Source: Diadophis punctatus similis
Lineage: Eukaryota; Chordata; Lepidosauria; Squamata; Dipsadidae
Reading direction: 5' to 3'
DNA length: 64,000 nucleotides
NCBI GenBank assembly: GCA_023053685.1
Contig: JALIGW010000004.1
Span: 78,887,361 to 78,951,360, forward strand
This document shows, one piece after another, positions 49,387-61,309 of the stretch. The notes beneath the pieces are model-generated. The model was not told where the DNA came from and searched no databases. It worked only from the letters and a program-made list of their open reading frames with translations. Every line of letters begins with the position of its first letter. The stretch's first letter is position 1. A program made the translations under genes and the position numbers.

Positions 49387-49392
49387 TTTATG
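49387..49392 (-). promoter_or_regulatory. TATA-like box of gene E
   Basis: CATAAA 105 nt upstream of the ATG in the conserved promoter block. Confidence 0.55.
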
Positions 49393-49648
49393 CAGGGGGC
49401 CTGGAGGGGTGGAAGGGGGGTGGAAGGGGGGCAGGAGAAAGGAAGAGACACCCCCTTCCAAAACCATCAGATCATGAAGGGACAAGTGATGGGTCTTCCA
49501 CCAATGCTCTGCAGTTGCTACTGAGAATTAAAACGATTGGGAACTTCTTGGTCACCTTGTGTTTGGCCAGTAAAACTATTTGTTCTAATGCGAATCATTG
49601 ATGCATTCTGATGCTTCTGGGCATTAGATTTGTACCGTGATAATTCTG

Positions 49649-51008
49649 AAGTACTTTTAAATCAGGTAAGAGTGAATCAAGACATTAAGGGTTTGACCAT
49701 TAAAAAAGAACAATATAAGACTCAAGCCTTCGCAGGCGATATGGTGTTTATCATTGAGGATCCCCAAAGTTCAGGCCCAAAAGTATTAAAAGATATAGAA
49801 GAATTTGGAAAAGTAGCCGGTTTAAAAATTAATAGGGATAAAACCAAAATGATAACAAAAAACCTTTCTATAAAACAGAAAGAAGATTTAGAGAATATAA
49901 TTTATTTATTTATTTATTTATTTATTTGGATGGATTTCTATGCCGCCCAACTCCCAGGGGACTCCCCAAAGTTTAGCCCCAAATGGGACTAAAGACAGCC
50001 AAAAAAATAAAATATTTGGGGATCTGGTTGACAGCCAAATGTTTTTCAATAAAGGAGGATAACTACACAAAATTACTACAAAAAATAAAAAAAAAGATTT
50101 GATAAATTGGTCCAAACTACAAATATCACTTATTGGTAGAATATCAGCTGTCAAAATGAATATTCTACCCAAAATCCTTTACCTCTTTCAAGTAGCCCCA
50201 ATAAAAATCCCAAATACTTTCTATATGGAATTAGACAAATCGGAATTTCATTTGGAACGGCAAGAAACCAAGAATAAAATACAAACTATTACAAGACAAA
50301 AGGAAACAGGGAGGATTTGGACTCCCTGACTGGAAAATTTACCACCAAGCGGCAGCTGCAACTTGGATTAAAGATTGGATAAGTTTGATGAATAAAGGAA
50401 TATTAACTATTGAGGGCCATGACTTACAATTGGGGTGGCATAATTATTTGTGGAACGAGGGCAATAAAAGACATACTTACTTTCAGAATCATCATATTAG
50501 AGGGACATTAATAAATGATTGGAGAGAAATTAGGAAATATTACTCTCAAACCCCAAAATGGATATCCCCGATGGAGGCCACAGCTTACCCTAACCTATTT
50601 AATTTTGATAAAAAAGATTACGTACAATCAATTATTAGACAACCAAAACAACTTAAAAACTAGAGAAGATTTGGCTTTGATTGGTATAAATTTAGAATGG
50701 TGGACCTACTTGCAAATTCAAACTAAATATAAAAAAAGATTCGACACAATTTGGCTTTCAAAATAAATATCAGGATTTGGATAAAATTTTACTGGGACCA
50801 GAGGAAAAAAATATCACAAAATTATACAATTGTTTATTGGAATCTAAAATGGAGGAAGAAAAAGTTAAAGAGGTGATGATAAAATGGGCACAAAATTTCG
50901 GATATTCAATTGATTTGGACAGATGGGAGGGAGCGGGGAAGGGGTGGGGGAAATGTGTTTGTACTACTTATAAAACTTTTTAATAAAAAAATAAAAAATA
51001 AAAAATAA
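49649..51008 (+). mobile_element. L1-like LINE, 5'-truncated, ORF2 C-terminal half
   Basis: Broken frames read AFAGDMVFIIEDP (YADD-equivalent region of L1 RT, altered to AGD), [36 protein letters not shown], then AAAATWIKDWISL and the C-terminal half to about 50983. It ends in a G-rich stretch, TTGTACTACTTATAAAAC and A-rich tail. It is split by a 100-bp insert with (TTTA)n (49898-49995). It replaced the hairpin region of unit E. Confidence 0.85.
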
Positions 51009-51518
51009 TGTTACAGTTTTGGGTAGAGGTATTTTCATCTAACAGATAGGAATATAAATCATATTTACCGAAGTACTGGTGATTTAGATATGAATCTACA
51101 TATTCAGTTGATCAAAAAAGAGGCCCTCTTCGTAAAATGAGACAATGTAGTAATTCTATTTTTAGACAGAGTCCTCAACTTTTGACCAAAATTGATTCTC
51201 ATTGGTTTAGAACTTTCATCACTAAGCGAGGCAGGCATTAAGTCAGTCGCACTGGAATTTTTTTTGCCATAATTGTTAATCAAATCGCTGTAAAGTGACT
51301 CATGTGATTGTTAAGGAAATCTGTCTTCTCCCATTGGCTTTGCTTGACATGGATTTGAAACCCAGCCTGGAGAGATGGCTGCCCACTAATGCTTTTAACA
51401 GCCCACAAAGTTGCTTTATGGAGCATCTCAACTCCGTTCTCCAGGAAGGGAGCCTTATGTGCCCGTTCCCCTCCATCTGGTTGTAGATAACCCATTGCAA
51501 GATACCAAGATTTGGCAA
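51009..51518. other. Relic unit, left part (copy of the gene E downstream flank)
   Basis: Matches 43565-44030 (GGGTAGAGGTATTTTCATCT, ATGGAGCATCTCAACTCCGT). It continues at 53470 after the DIRS element. No FGF exon is attached. Confidence 0.7.
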
Positions 51519-53469
51519 TAGTAGGTCTGCCTCCTTCGCCAGGCGGGGGCCCAGGATATCTGACCAGTCCTACGGGTGGTATCAGGGGCAGTATTAGGGG
51601 CAGTACGGGGCTCGCCGAAGGGCTACTTCTGACAGGCCCCTGTTCCAGCAGCTGGTGAGCCGCTTCGGTCTGCCTGTCATAGACCTATTCGCCACCCCAG
51701 GGAATGCCAAACTGCCCAGGTTCCTGACCAGGTACCAGACTCAAGGCGCAGAGGGAACGGACGGTATTCATTGTGCCTGGCCACCAGGTCTATTGTATGC
51801 GTTCCCTCCCCTGCCGCTGATCCCCAAGGTGATCAGGAGGATTCTGGAGGAGAGGGCCAAAGTGGTTCTCCTGGCCCTCCACTGGCCCAAGTGAGCCTGG
51901 TTCGCAGACCTTATGTCCCTCTCCGTATCACCTACTTGGAGGATCCCTCTGATAGAGTGGTCGCTTGCCCAGGTGTCAGTCCAGCATCCAGATCAGCGCT
52001 GGCTACAGCTGACTGCCTGGCACTTGAGCGGCTCACTCTGAAGCATCGCCAGGTCCCTGAGGACATTATCCAAATTATGCTGGCCTCTAGGAGGCCGTCC
52101 ACAGAGCGCATATATGCAGCCACATGGAGGGTCTTCTGTAACTGGTGTACACAGGTGGGGTACTCCCCTGTTGACTTATCTATTATTGATGTACTCCAGT
52201 TTCTACGTCAAGGTCTGGCCAAAGACCTCTCCCCCAACAGGCTCCGTTGCCAGGTAGTGGCCCTATCAACGGTGCTGTCTTGTTGGTCCTTGGACTCTCT
52301 GTCAACCCACCCCCTGATTCATAGGTTCCTCAAGGGGGCGGTCAACCTGTGTCCCCCCCGGGGTCCACAGATATCCGACTTGGGACTTGTCCAAGGTTCT
52401 CAACGTGCTCACAGGGGGTCCCTTTGAACCTTTGCAAACTATTTATCTGTGTAACCTAACTTATAAGGTAGTCTTTTTAGTGGCTGTAACATCTGCCCAT
52501 AGAATCTCTGAACTGGCTGCTCTCTCTGTAAGGAGAGACCTTCGTGTCTTCCATCCTGATAGAGTGGTGCTGAGATTAGACCCTACCTTTGTCCCAAAGG
52601 TTAATTCCTATTTTCATAAGGCACAAGAGATAGTTCTACCCAGTTTTTGCCCAGGTCCAGCGAACGACATTGAGAGGCGATGGCACCGGCTCGACGTAAG
52701 GCGAGCCCTGGAGATTTACTTGCACCGCACTTCTTCCTTTTGAAGGATAGAGGCGCTGTTTGTCTCATTTCAGCCCGCTTCCATGGGGCAAAAGGCTTCG
52801 CCCTCCATGATGGGTCACTGGATTTGTACTGTTATCTCTATGACTTATGAACAACTGTCTTTGCCTTCCAGGGTAACAGCACCCTCAATGCGCAGTGCCG
52901 CCACCACTGCACCGTGGAATACCCGGGCATCAATTGAGGAGGTTTGCCATGCAGCCACCTGGTCATCCCCGATGCTGTTTGTCCGTCACTACAAATTGGA
53001 CACTTTCGCCTCGGATGAGGTGACATTTGGATGAAGGGTGTTGCAACGGGTGATGCAGGACAGTGGAGAACCCAGCCAGACCTAGGTGACTCTCCCAATG
53101 GACAGACTGCTTTGGTATGTCCCATCCTTGGAGGCTAGCTCCACCTACTATGGAGAAGGGGCGTTGGGACCTACCTGATACGCCCTTTCTCGTAGGGTGG
53201 AGCTAGCCTCCAAGTCCCACCCTTACTCAATGGTCTGGCTGGCATGTGGTTCCTAATTCATGTATATATGTAAATAAATTAACTTGTTCTGAAGTTGCAT
53301 GCAGAGTCTGACTTTCGTCCCTCGTCAAAAGAGAGAGAACTGAGGCACAGGGATGCTATTTATACATTTTCAGACTCAGTCCTGATTGGCTAAGGGCGGT
53401 GTCTTCCCCATCCTTGGAGGCTAGCTCTATCCTACGAGAAAGGGCATATCAGGTAGGTCCCAAGGCCCC
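51519..53469 (+). mobile_element. DIRS-like tyrosine-recombinase retrotransposon (3' part)
   Basis: 51655-51894 encodes the end of a DIRS RT/RNase H (FGLPVIDLFATPGN, WPPGLLYAFPPLPL). From about 51910 to 53034 fragments encode a tyrosine recombinase: STERIYAATWRVFCNWC, VTSAHRISELAALS (first catalytic Arg), then HAATWSSPMLFVRHYKLD with the catalytic Tyr. Frames are broken near 52400 and 52740. Complementary terminal segments (53125-53215 and 53405-53465, GGAGGCTAGCTC) fit DIRS end structure. No target duplication, as expected. Upstream gag and most of RT are missing. Confidence 0.88.
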
Positions 53470-54430
53470 TTTCCTGCACAAAGCATACCTTTGGCCAACA
53501 GATTGATGGGATGGGTCAGCATCCTGAATCCAGTTAAGGTTAGTCATGAGAGGGTCCTGCTGTGAGTCCAAGGAAGAAACTCATGGAGATGATCCTAACT
53601 GAATCAGACAACTTCTACTCGTTTTGGGATATTATGAGATATTCGGTCCTCTCAGGCGCTGCTTTGGAAGAGGGTTGCCTACAAAAGAAGCAACTGTGTT
53701 GTTGTACATATATAGGTGCTTTCCAGCCCTCTCTAAGTGGTTTACAGAGTCAGCATATTGTCCCCCAACAATCTGGGTCCTCATTTTACCGACCTCGGAA
53801 GGACGGAAGGCTGAGTCAACCTTGAGCCTGGTGGGATTCGAACTGCCAAATTGTAGGCTGCTGGCAGTCAGCAGAATTAGCCTACAGTACTGCACTTTAA
53901 CCTCGATGCCACTGTGGCTCACCGTGGTAATGCAGAACAAGGAAGCCAGCTACCCTTCTTGTGAAGTCCTGTCTCTTGGCTAAGTGCTCAGAGCCTGAGG
54001 GACGTGGACCGTTTCTCACAAGGATATTCACTTCATGGGTAACTCCGGTAATTCAGAACATAGTGCAGGTATTCCTTGACTTGCGACCACCACATTTGAG
54101 CCCCAAATTTCTGTCGCTAAGTGAGAGATTTGTTAAGTGAGTTCTGCCTCATTTTATGATTCTTCTCGCCGCAGATGTTAAGTTAGTCACACAGAAGTTA
54201 AGGGAATCTGGCTTCTCCCTGGACTTTATCTGTCAGAAGGTTGCCAAGGTGATCTCATGACCCTGGGCCACTGCAGCCATCATAAATATGAGCCTGTTTA
54301 CAAGCGTCCGAGTTTTGGTCATGTGACCCTGGGGATGCTGCAACGATTATGAGTCACTTTTTTGAGTGCCATTGTGACTTTGAATGGTCACTAAACCAAC
54401 TGTTGTAGGTTGAGGACTACCTGTAGAGCT
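53470..54430. other. Relic unit, right part with SINE and MITE
   Basis: Matches 44030-44980: flank, the shared minus SINE (53705-53925) and the shared TA-flanked MITE (54065-54423). Where exon 3 should follow, a LINE begins instead. It is evidence for a seventh duplication product whose exons are lost. Confidence 0.7.
53705..53925 (-). mobile_element. tRNA-derived SINE in the relic unit
   Basis: Reverse complement of tail, GGACCCAGAT body and box B; orthologous insertion to 44235-44485. Confidence 0.85.
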
Positions 54431-54434
54431 GACC

Positions 54435-55150
54435 TGGGCATTTTTTAAATTTATTTTTGTCAAGTATGTGTTGGTAATATACATAGATATAACATTGTTT
54501 ATATACATAAGATGAGTACTGATAAGAGGGAACATTAGGACAGGGATGGTAGGCACGCTGGTGCACTTATGCACGCCCTTTACTGACCTCTTAGGAATCA
54601 GGTGAGGTCAACAGTGGACACTTTAAGGGTAAAGTTTTGGGGGTTTGGTGACGAAACCACAATGTCAGGTAGTGAGTTCCAGGCATTTACCACTCTGTTG
54701 CTAAAGTCGTATTTTCTACAGCCAAGTTTGGAGCGGTTCACTTTGAGTTTGTATCTGTTGTGTGCTCGTGTATTGTTGTGGTTGAAGCTGAAGTAGTCAT
54801 TGACAGGAAGGATGTTGTAGCAGATAATTTTATGAGCTATGCTTAGGTCGTGCCGAAGGCGACGTAGTTCTAAGCTTTCTAAGCCCAGGATTTCAAGTCT
54901 GGTTGCGTAAGGTATTCTGTTGCGAGTAGAGGAGTGGAGGACTCTTCTTGTAAACTATCTCTGGACACTTTCTAATGTATTTATGTCCGATATGCGATGT
55001 GGGTTCCAGACAGATGAGCTGTATTCAAGGATTGGTCTGGCGAATGTTTTGTATGCTCTGGTTAGTAGTGTGATATTACCGGAGAAGAAGCTACGTAAGA
55101 TTAGGTTAACAGTTCTTGAAGCCTTTTTGGCACAGCCCCTGGACTAAATC
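54435..55150 (-). mobile_element. CR1/Rex1-like LINE ORF2 C-terminus
   Basis: The minus strand reads RAYKTFARPILEYSSSVWNP, INTLESVQRRFTRRVL, ILGLESLELRRLRHDL and YDFSNRVVNAWNSLPD with no stop for much of its length. It is a longer version of the LINE at 23990 and 34450. Confidence 0.8.
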
Positions 55151-55313
55151 TTCATCCCTTTGCCAACCCTGTCTGGCCCGTGTGGATTGCTTTCATTTTG
55201 AAGATGATTGCTATTTATTTTTCAATTTGCATATGTGCGTGCACGGATGCCTATGCATCTTTGAAGCTCTATATGTTTCTCCTTCTATAATAGTCCTAGT
55301 TTATCATGTGGCC

Positions 55314-55530
55314 TGCTAAGTAGGGTGAATGGATGAGGCAGACATCAGAGGGAGTGACAACAAAGAGCTCTTTATTCAGCAACTGTGTACAATCCAGCAA
55401 AGGTTCTGTCAGACAGCTAGCCCTTTTATAGGGAGCTGTCAGACAGTTCAACCAATCAGCACTCAGTATTCTTCCCACCAGAATGGAGGACCTGACTGAA
55501 GCCTATGTGCTTCAGTCCTAGTATCTAACA
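55314..55530 (-). mobile_element. Solo LTR, 217 bp
   Basis: TGCTAAG start, CTAACA end; perfect 5-bp duplication TGGCC at 55309-55313 and 55531-55535. The minus strand has TATAAAAGGG and AATAAAGAGC. Related to 46662-46873. Confidence 0.87.
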
Positions 55531-55535
55531 TGGCC

Positions 55536-56634
55536 CCTTGGAAAAATTAATTGCCCATCCCTGTAATAGAGGGTGCTCACAATTTTTTCCTCATTCTACC
55601 ACTGCTGATCCAGTTTTACTTGTTTACTTGTTTAAAGGTTCTGGGCTTTTGTTTTTGACTTAGAGTCAAATCAAGTCAAAGGCTCCACCAATAAGATGTT
55701 GGCAACTTCACCATCTCTGCCAGTCAGCTGTGGGTGGACTGTGGCACGACAAGAACTCTATATACTGTACATGCAAGCCAATCCCCTCTTCTCTGTGACA
55801 GCCCCTCAAATATTGGAAGACAACTATCATGTCACCCCTAATCCTTCTCCTAGATAGGACAGATGACTTGGTTGGTTGGTTTGCTTCCTTCCTTCCTTCC
55901 CTGGGAGAAGAAGACCAAGGGCACTGTTGTGTTCACAGCCATGAAGTGAACACTTGAAGGCCCCTTAGGTTTGACAGCACAAGGGAGACCCCTGACTTCC
56001 TCCTTATTTCTTTTAACACAGCCTGGGCTTCACACTTTGGCTACTTGGACATTTCCTCTTTCCAGTTAAGAAAAAGTGTTATGAACCAGAGGGATCTTCT
56101 GGTTCTGGTTCTGGTTCTGGTTCTGGGGCTGGGGCTGGGGCTGGGGCTGGTTCTATTTCTGGTTCTAGTTTTGGTTCTGGTTTTGGTTCAGGTTCTGGTT
56201 CAGGGGCTGAATGCATAGTTGACAAGTCTGAAAAAGTCCCATTGTGCTGAATGTTGAGTGAACCTGGCTTCCCCCTTGACTTTGCATGTCAGAAGGTCGC
56301 AAAAGGGGATCACAAGACCCCGGGACATGGCAATCGTCATAAAGATGAGTCAGTGGCCAAGCATCTGAATTTTGATCACGTACCCATGGAGATGTTGCAA
56401 CGGTCGTACATGTGAAAAACTTCTTAAGTCCCCCCCTTTTTAGTGCTATTGTAACTTTGAACGGTCATTAAATGAACTGTTGTAAGTCGAGGACTACCTG
56501 TACACAGCTATGACCCCCTTACTCTAGATAATTCATCTGAAAAAAAGGAATTTAGCTTTCTTTGACGGTTCAGGAGGTAGTCCGGTTCTCAACTCAGGTT
56601 CAGGAATCCGTTCGAAGGCTAGGAAATCTTCGGC
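55536..56634. other. Rearranged downstream flank of gene F
   Basis: Short blocks in non-standard order: 55540-55770 matches 25185-25395; 55780-56060 is antisense CR1 and unit flank; 56080-56230 is the hexanucleotide tract; 56253-56504 is the MITE-like repeat. The AATAAA block found after B-E is missing. Confidence 0.6.
56080..56232. repeat. Longest GGTTCT/GGGGCT hexanucleotide tract
   Basis: About 120 bp of GGTTCT, GGGGCT and variants with the conserved flanks; the most expanded of four copies. Confidence 0.75.
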
Positions 56635-59600
56635 TCAGCGTCGCAAGTTGAACTTGATTAAGGGGATTTTATTGCTTATAGGTAAAAATTGAGAAAAAGG
56701 TGGTAGGTCCCCACTGGGAACAAATGGTCCCTTAACCCTTCCTAGGCTGACAAGTAAATTGTGCTTGACGGACACGTAAATGTCGTAGTGGTTATTGAGC
56801 CTATGGTATGTAAAAATGCAATCGTTGCTGAAGGAACGCTAAAGGAGACACAAACACAAAGTAAAGACAAACCAAAGGTCAAGGCAGAGGTGAAAATCAG
56901 CCACATATTTCGCAAATACTTGTTCTTTCTCCTTCTTTAGGATATTTGATTTCACACTTCTTACGTCTCAAAGGAGTTTGGTTTGCAAAGGATGCAACAG
57001 CCATGTTTGGCCTATTGAACGAGTATTTCAACAGCCTTCAGATTTGAGGGAACCTGACAGATGTCTACAATCCTGGAGAGTCTAGGCCCCAAACCCAGGA
57101 TTGTCTTCAAAGTCTCCCACATTTAAATTCATGTATCATGTACAGTCCTCCTCCCACTGTTGTGGGAAAGGGGAAAGGAGTATTTTTTTTATAGAAAGTG
57201 TACAAGGACATAAAGAATACAGGGTGTACTTATCTAATCACATAAATGTTGCACGTAGGAACAAAGGGATGAGAGGCCCGTGTTAGGAACAAAACTGGTG
57301 TTAGCTAGAATTTGCTAGCATGGTGACTGACTTAGAGACAACCCCCAGAAACTCATAGTTATTAGGGATAAATTGTAAATAAGGGGCAGGGGAGAATGTA
57401 TTCATTTCAGGGGCCTCGGATAGATTGCGTACTTAGCCAATGAGGAAATGGTGGAAGGTGAACTGTGACGGTGATAAGGCACAACCTTTATGCAGCCTTC
57501 AATGAAATTGAGTTTGACACCGCTGCCTTAAATCATCAATATACTTTCTTTATATTGACCTTGGGGGCCGGGATGAGTGTGGCCAGCTCAACATCACTCG
57601 GGTCGGGGGTGTCCCGTGTGCTCTGCCAGCAAAAGGGTCTCCTGAGCTCCGTTTTCGGGTGCGACAGCATCTTCAACCCTCTGCCAGTGAAAATGGAGCT
57701 TGGGAGGGCCACACACAGCCTTTGCGAGCTCTGTTTTCACTGGCAACGTGGGCCAGTCCTTTGCTATTTCCAGGGCAGTCCAGCAGCCCAGATCCTGCCC
57801 CCGGGCCTTGAGTTTGACACTCCTGATTTAAGGTGTTTCCACTGGTACCTGCGTGTACGTGGTACACCCGCTCTGCAAAGTAGTAAACTAAAATTACCAT
57901 TGTTTTCTTTTAAACATTTTGGCTTGTAATCATTTCAAAACTAGACAACGAATCCCACACTGTCAATGGCCCAGTGGATCGGGCTCAAAATGGAGAGAAC
58001 TATATGTCCCTCCAATGTAGAAGAGCAGGCAGAGGGTTGGGGAGGGTTAGAATCAGGGTGGGATCCAGCCGGGTCGGATCGGTTCAGGCGAACAGGATAT
58101 TAATTTTAAACTGGTTCGCCAAACCGGTTGTTCCAAGGACTGGCTGACACCGCCTACCCCAGCCCTCTCCTCCCAGGAGTCTCCACGCGGCCTATTTTCG
58201 AGGCCAGGTAAGTGCAGGGCCCGTGCGGAGTTTCTGGGAGGGTGAAAAATGGGCCAACCGGAAGTCCAGAAACAGGCCTGTTTTCGGCCTCCAGACAGCC
58301 TCAGCTGCCTGGGGGAAGCCGTTTTCACCCTCCTGGAGGCTCGGGGAAAGACTCTGGAGCCTTGGGAGGCTGAAAAATGGGCCTACTGGAAGTACCGGAA
58401 GTCCAGAAACGGGCCCATTTCCAGCCTCCAGAGGGCCTCTGGTGCCCAGGGGAGGCCGTTTTTGCCCTCCTAGAGGCACCAGGAAAGCTTCTGGAGCCTG
58501 GGGAGAGCAAAAATGCCCCCCCATCATGGCGCAGGAAGCCAAGTAGGCCACGCCCCATGGCCACGCCCACCCAGCAACCGGGCAGTGAACAGGTTGCTAA
58601 ATTATTTCAATCCTACCACTGGTTAGAATTTAGCGCATCATCCACGTAAAAGTCATTACATTCCCACAAAGCGTTTAATTCCAACCCCTCTTGAATTGCA
58701 TTGACACTTTCTGGGGCCAATTTAGTATTGTTTGCTAGTTGACTAAGCTCTTCTGTATAAATAACAATGAACAATAAATTTGTGAAACTGCGAATTAACC
58801 TATGGTCCTGACATCCAGGTTCTTCATGGAATAATTACAACATGCTGTGGATGTCCTAGGAGGACGGTGTGAGCACCAATTCGCATCATGCTGTGTCACT
58901 GTATCTCCAGAGAAAGGATCAAACATTCCCCAGTCACAAATTGAAAGGATTTGAGCATAATATAATTATCTTCTTCCACCTGTTAGACCAGGGTTGTCAA
59001 ACTCAATTTCATTGAGGGCCGCATCAGGGTTGTGTTTGACCTCGGGGGCAGCGGAGTGGGTGTGGCCAGGATGGGCGGGGCCACCTCAAAATCACCCGTG
59101 TTTGGGGTGCCTGCGGAGGCCCGAGCGCTCTTCCAGAGAAAACAGGCACCCGAGTTCCCGTTTTTGGCTGGGATGGCCTCCTACAACCCTCTGCCAGTGA
59201 AAACGGAGCTTGGGAAAACCTGCGTGCGGCCCTTCCAAGCTCTGTTTTCCCTCGTAGAGGCACTGTGGGCCAGTCATTCGCTGTTTCCAGGGCGGCCCCG
59301 CAGGCCAGATCTAAGCAAATGCAGGCCAGATCCAATCCCCAGGCCTTCAGTTTGATACCCCTGTGCTAGACCAAGAAACCTACTTGAGCTCTCATAGCAC
59401 AAGTTCTTAATGGCTTGGCTGCTCTAGGAAAGGAGTCAAATAATCCAAAATGAATATTAGGACTCACCGATCCATAGAGTTTTCCGTTTTTGCGCATACA
59501 AAGGAAGCGTCTGCTCTTCACACCAATGATCTTTAGATAGCCACCACGAACAGTTTTGAGTACCACAGCACCTGGAAGCAAACGGGTTAAATATTAGGAG

Positions 59601-60591
59601 AGTTCTTCATACATATCTTAAGCTAGAAATAACGACCTCCAATAGCAACTTCAAATATCAGAATACTATTATCTGATCCAGAGGTGGGTTCCTGCCTGTT
59701 TTTGCCGGTGCGGTTAATAGCTGTTGTTCGGCGCAGAGCTGAAGATGCTGCTGCTGTTCGCGGCACGGGAGCTTTCCCCGGGCGCTTTCCCTGCCCGCAT
59801 GGACGCCGCCAATTGCGTTCTTTTGCCCTCTGCACATGCAGAACGCTTTGCGCATGTGCAGAGGGCAAAAGAATGCAAATGGCGGCGTCCATGCGGGCGG
59901 CGGCAGCACCCAAGGAAAGCCCCCACGCCGCGAACAGCAGCAGCGTCTTCGGCTCTGCGCTGAACAACAGCTATTAACCGCACCGGCAGGAACCCACCTC
60001 TGATCTGATGCCTTCTCAGTCTTCAGAGGATAATCAGAACTGCAGAAAAAATGATTACTGCCAACCTGCCTTCCATTGAGGACCTGTATACTGCACGAGT
60101 CAAAAAGCGGGCCGTGAAAATATTTACTGACCCCTCGCATCCTGGACATAAACTGTTTCAACTTCTACCCTCAAAACAACGCTATAGAGCACTGCACACC
60201 AGAACATCTAGACACAAGAACAGTTTTTCCCCGAATGCCATCACTCTGCTAAACAAACAATTCCCTCAACACTGTCAAACTATTCACTAAGGCTGCATTA
60301 CTATTACTATTAGTCTTCTCATCATTCCTATCACCCAAACTGGGCTCTCCGCAGAGTAGCAGGTAAACCCTAACCCTCAACCCCTTCACCACTCCACAGC
60401 TGGAGAGCTGACTCCTGGATTTTAGGCCAGCACCTGCAAGCTACGCCAAACTGGCTCTCCACTTTTCAGGCAGTAATCGACTTGCTTTAGAGGACCCTCC
60501 AAAGACCTCTCCAACTCTTTAGAAGCCCTCTTCGCCATGCGCTCTGTCTCTGTTTCTGTCTCTGTCTCTGTCTCTGCCCCCCCCTCTCCCT

Positions 60592-60623
<32 letters not shown>

Positions 60624-61204
60624 CCCCTTCCCTCCCCCCTCTCTCTCATCCTACCCACGCACACACCTCCCCCAGTAAATCTGCCCAAAGATTCTGCACC
60701 ACTTCCCACCTGAGTGGAGACAGCTACTACTTCCCTACAATAAGCACGTTGGTCCTTGCTAACCTAACACTAAGGAGAAAAATTTCTTGACTGTTAGACC
60801 AACTAATCGGTGGAATGGTTGCCTCCAGAAGTTTCCTGCCTGAGCAAGGGGTTGGACTAGGAGACCTCCAAGGCCCCATCCAACGCTGGTATTCAATTCC
60901 AAGCACTCTGGAGCCTCCAGGGATGATCCTGGACGTGTCCCCGGCTCCTTCCGTCCTGCAGCAGCCAACTCCTCAGCTCCGCCGGGAACTTACTGTCCAT
61001 GGTCGGGTGCGGTGTGCTGTTCACACGTCCATTTGGATGGATCTGCAGGTGGAAGCTCCTCTTGGGGCTGGAGGTGAAGAGGTGCACCTCTTCATCGTGG
61101 TTGCTCCAGAAGGGGAAGGCGAACTTGGGTGCCCCGCCACAGGCAGCCAGAGGCAGCAGAAGCCTGAGGGCGTGGAGAAATGCTGGAGCCGGGATGGGGC
61201 GCAT
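56635..61204 (-). CDS. FGF23-like: FGF23-like gene F (3 exons, short tail)
   Basis: Minus-strand exons: 60994-61204 (211 nt), 59468-59571 (104 nt), 56635-56838 (204 nt); product 172 aa. Canonical splice sites. Signal peptide MRPIPAPAFLHALRLLLPL; HLFTSSPKRSFHLQIHPNG, with Phe replacing Tyr of HLYT. RVNSTP creates a possible N-glycosylation site. Exon 2 RRFLCMRKNGKLYGS is more basic than the others; exon 3 SNDCIFTYHRL. The RRNEIPL motif has become ISNKIPL. It ends FNLRR at the shared frameshift stop. The frame is open although motifs are the most diverged. Confidence 0.87.
57477..57555. other. Micro-inversion in gene F intron 2
   Basis: About 75 bp are the reverse complement of gene B 17460-17525 (AATATAAAGAAAGTATATTG through the MITE left end), while both flanks stay in the original orientation. 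Confidence 0.65.
58054..58621. mobile_element. hAT-type MITE in gene F intron 2
   Basis: Starts CAGGGTGGGATCCAG, ends ATCCTACCACTG; perfect duplication GTTAGAAT at 58046-58053 and 58622-58629. GC-rich noncoding interior. Unique to F. Confidence 0.9.
58989..59363. mobile_element. hAT-type MITE in gene F intron 2, shared
   Basis: Same insertion as D and E; flanks TGTTAGAC (58981-58988) and TGCTAGAC (59364-59371). Confidence 0.9.
59679..60002. mobile_element. Foldback hAT-type MITE in gene F intron 1
   Basis: A nearly complete 324-bp inverted repeat (CAGAGGTGGGTTCC ... GGAACCCACCTCTG). Duplication ATCTGATC/ATCTGATG at 59671-59678 and 60003-60010. Interior arms share GCACATGC and GAACAGCAGCAGC-type segments. 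Confidence 0.9.
60011..60345 (+). mobile_element. LINE ORF2 C-terminal fragment in gene F intron 1
   Basis: Frame 60051-60290 reads LPSIEDLYTARVKKRAVKIF, DPSHPGHKLFQLLPSKQRY and SFSPNAITLLNKQFP, a C-terminal pattern of L2/Rex1-type LINE proteins. It is not a gene of its own. Confidence 0.65.
60540..60640. repeat. CT-rich microsatellite in gene F intron 1
   Basis: TCTGTCTC, CCCTCT and CTCTCT tracts at the array-wide site. Confidence 0.93.
60750..60905 (+). mobile_element. CR1 3' end remnant in gene F intron 1
   Basis: GTTGCCTCCAGAAGTTTCCT and GACTAGGAGACCTCCAAGG; internally deleted compared with A. Confidence 0.7.
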
Positions 61205-61309
61205 GATGCTCGCTTGGCTTGAAAGATGCAGGACCCAAAAGGTGATCTTGGTTCTTCTCCTTTGCTGACCACTCGCCGATGCTGGGCTTCCTGGTCCTTC
61301 GGCCCCGGC

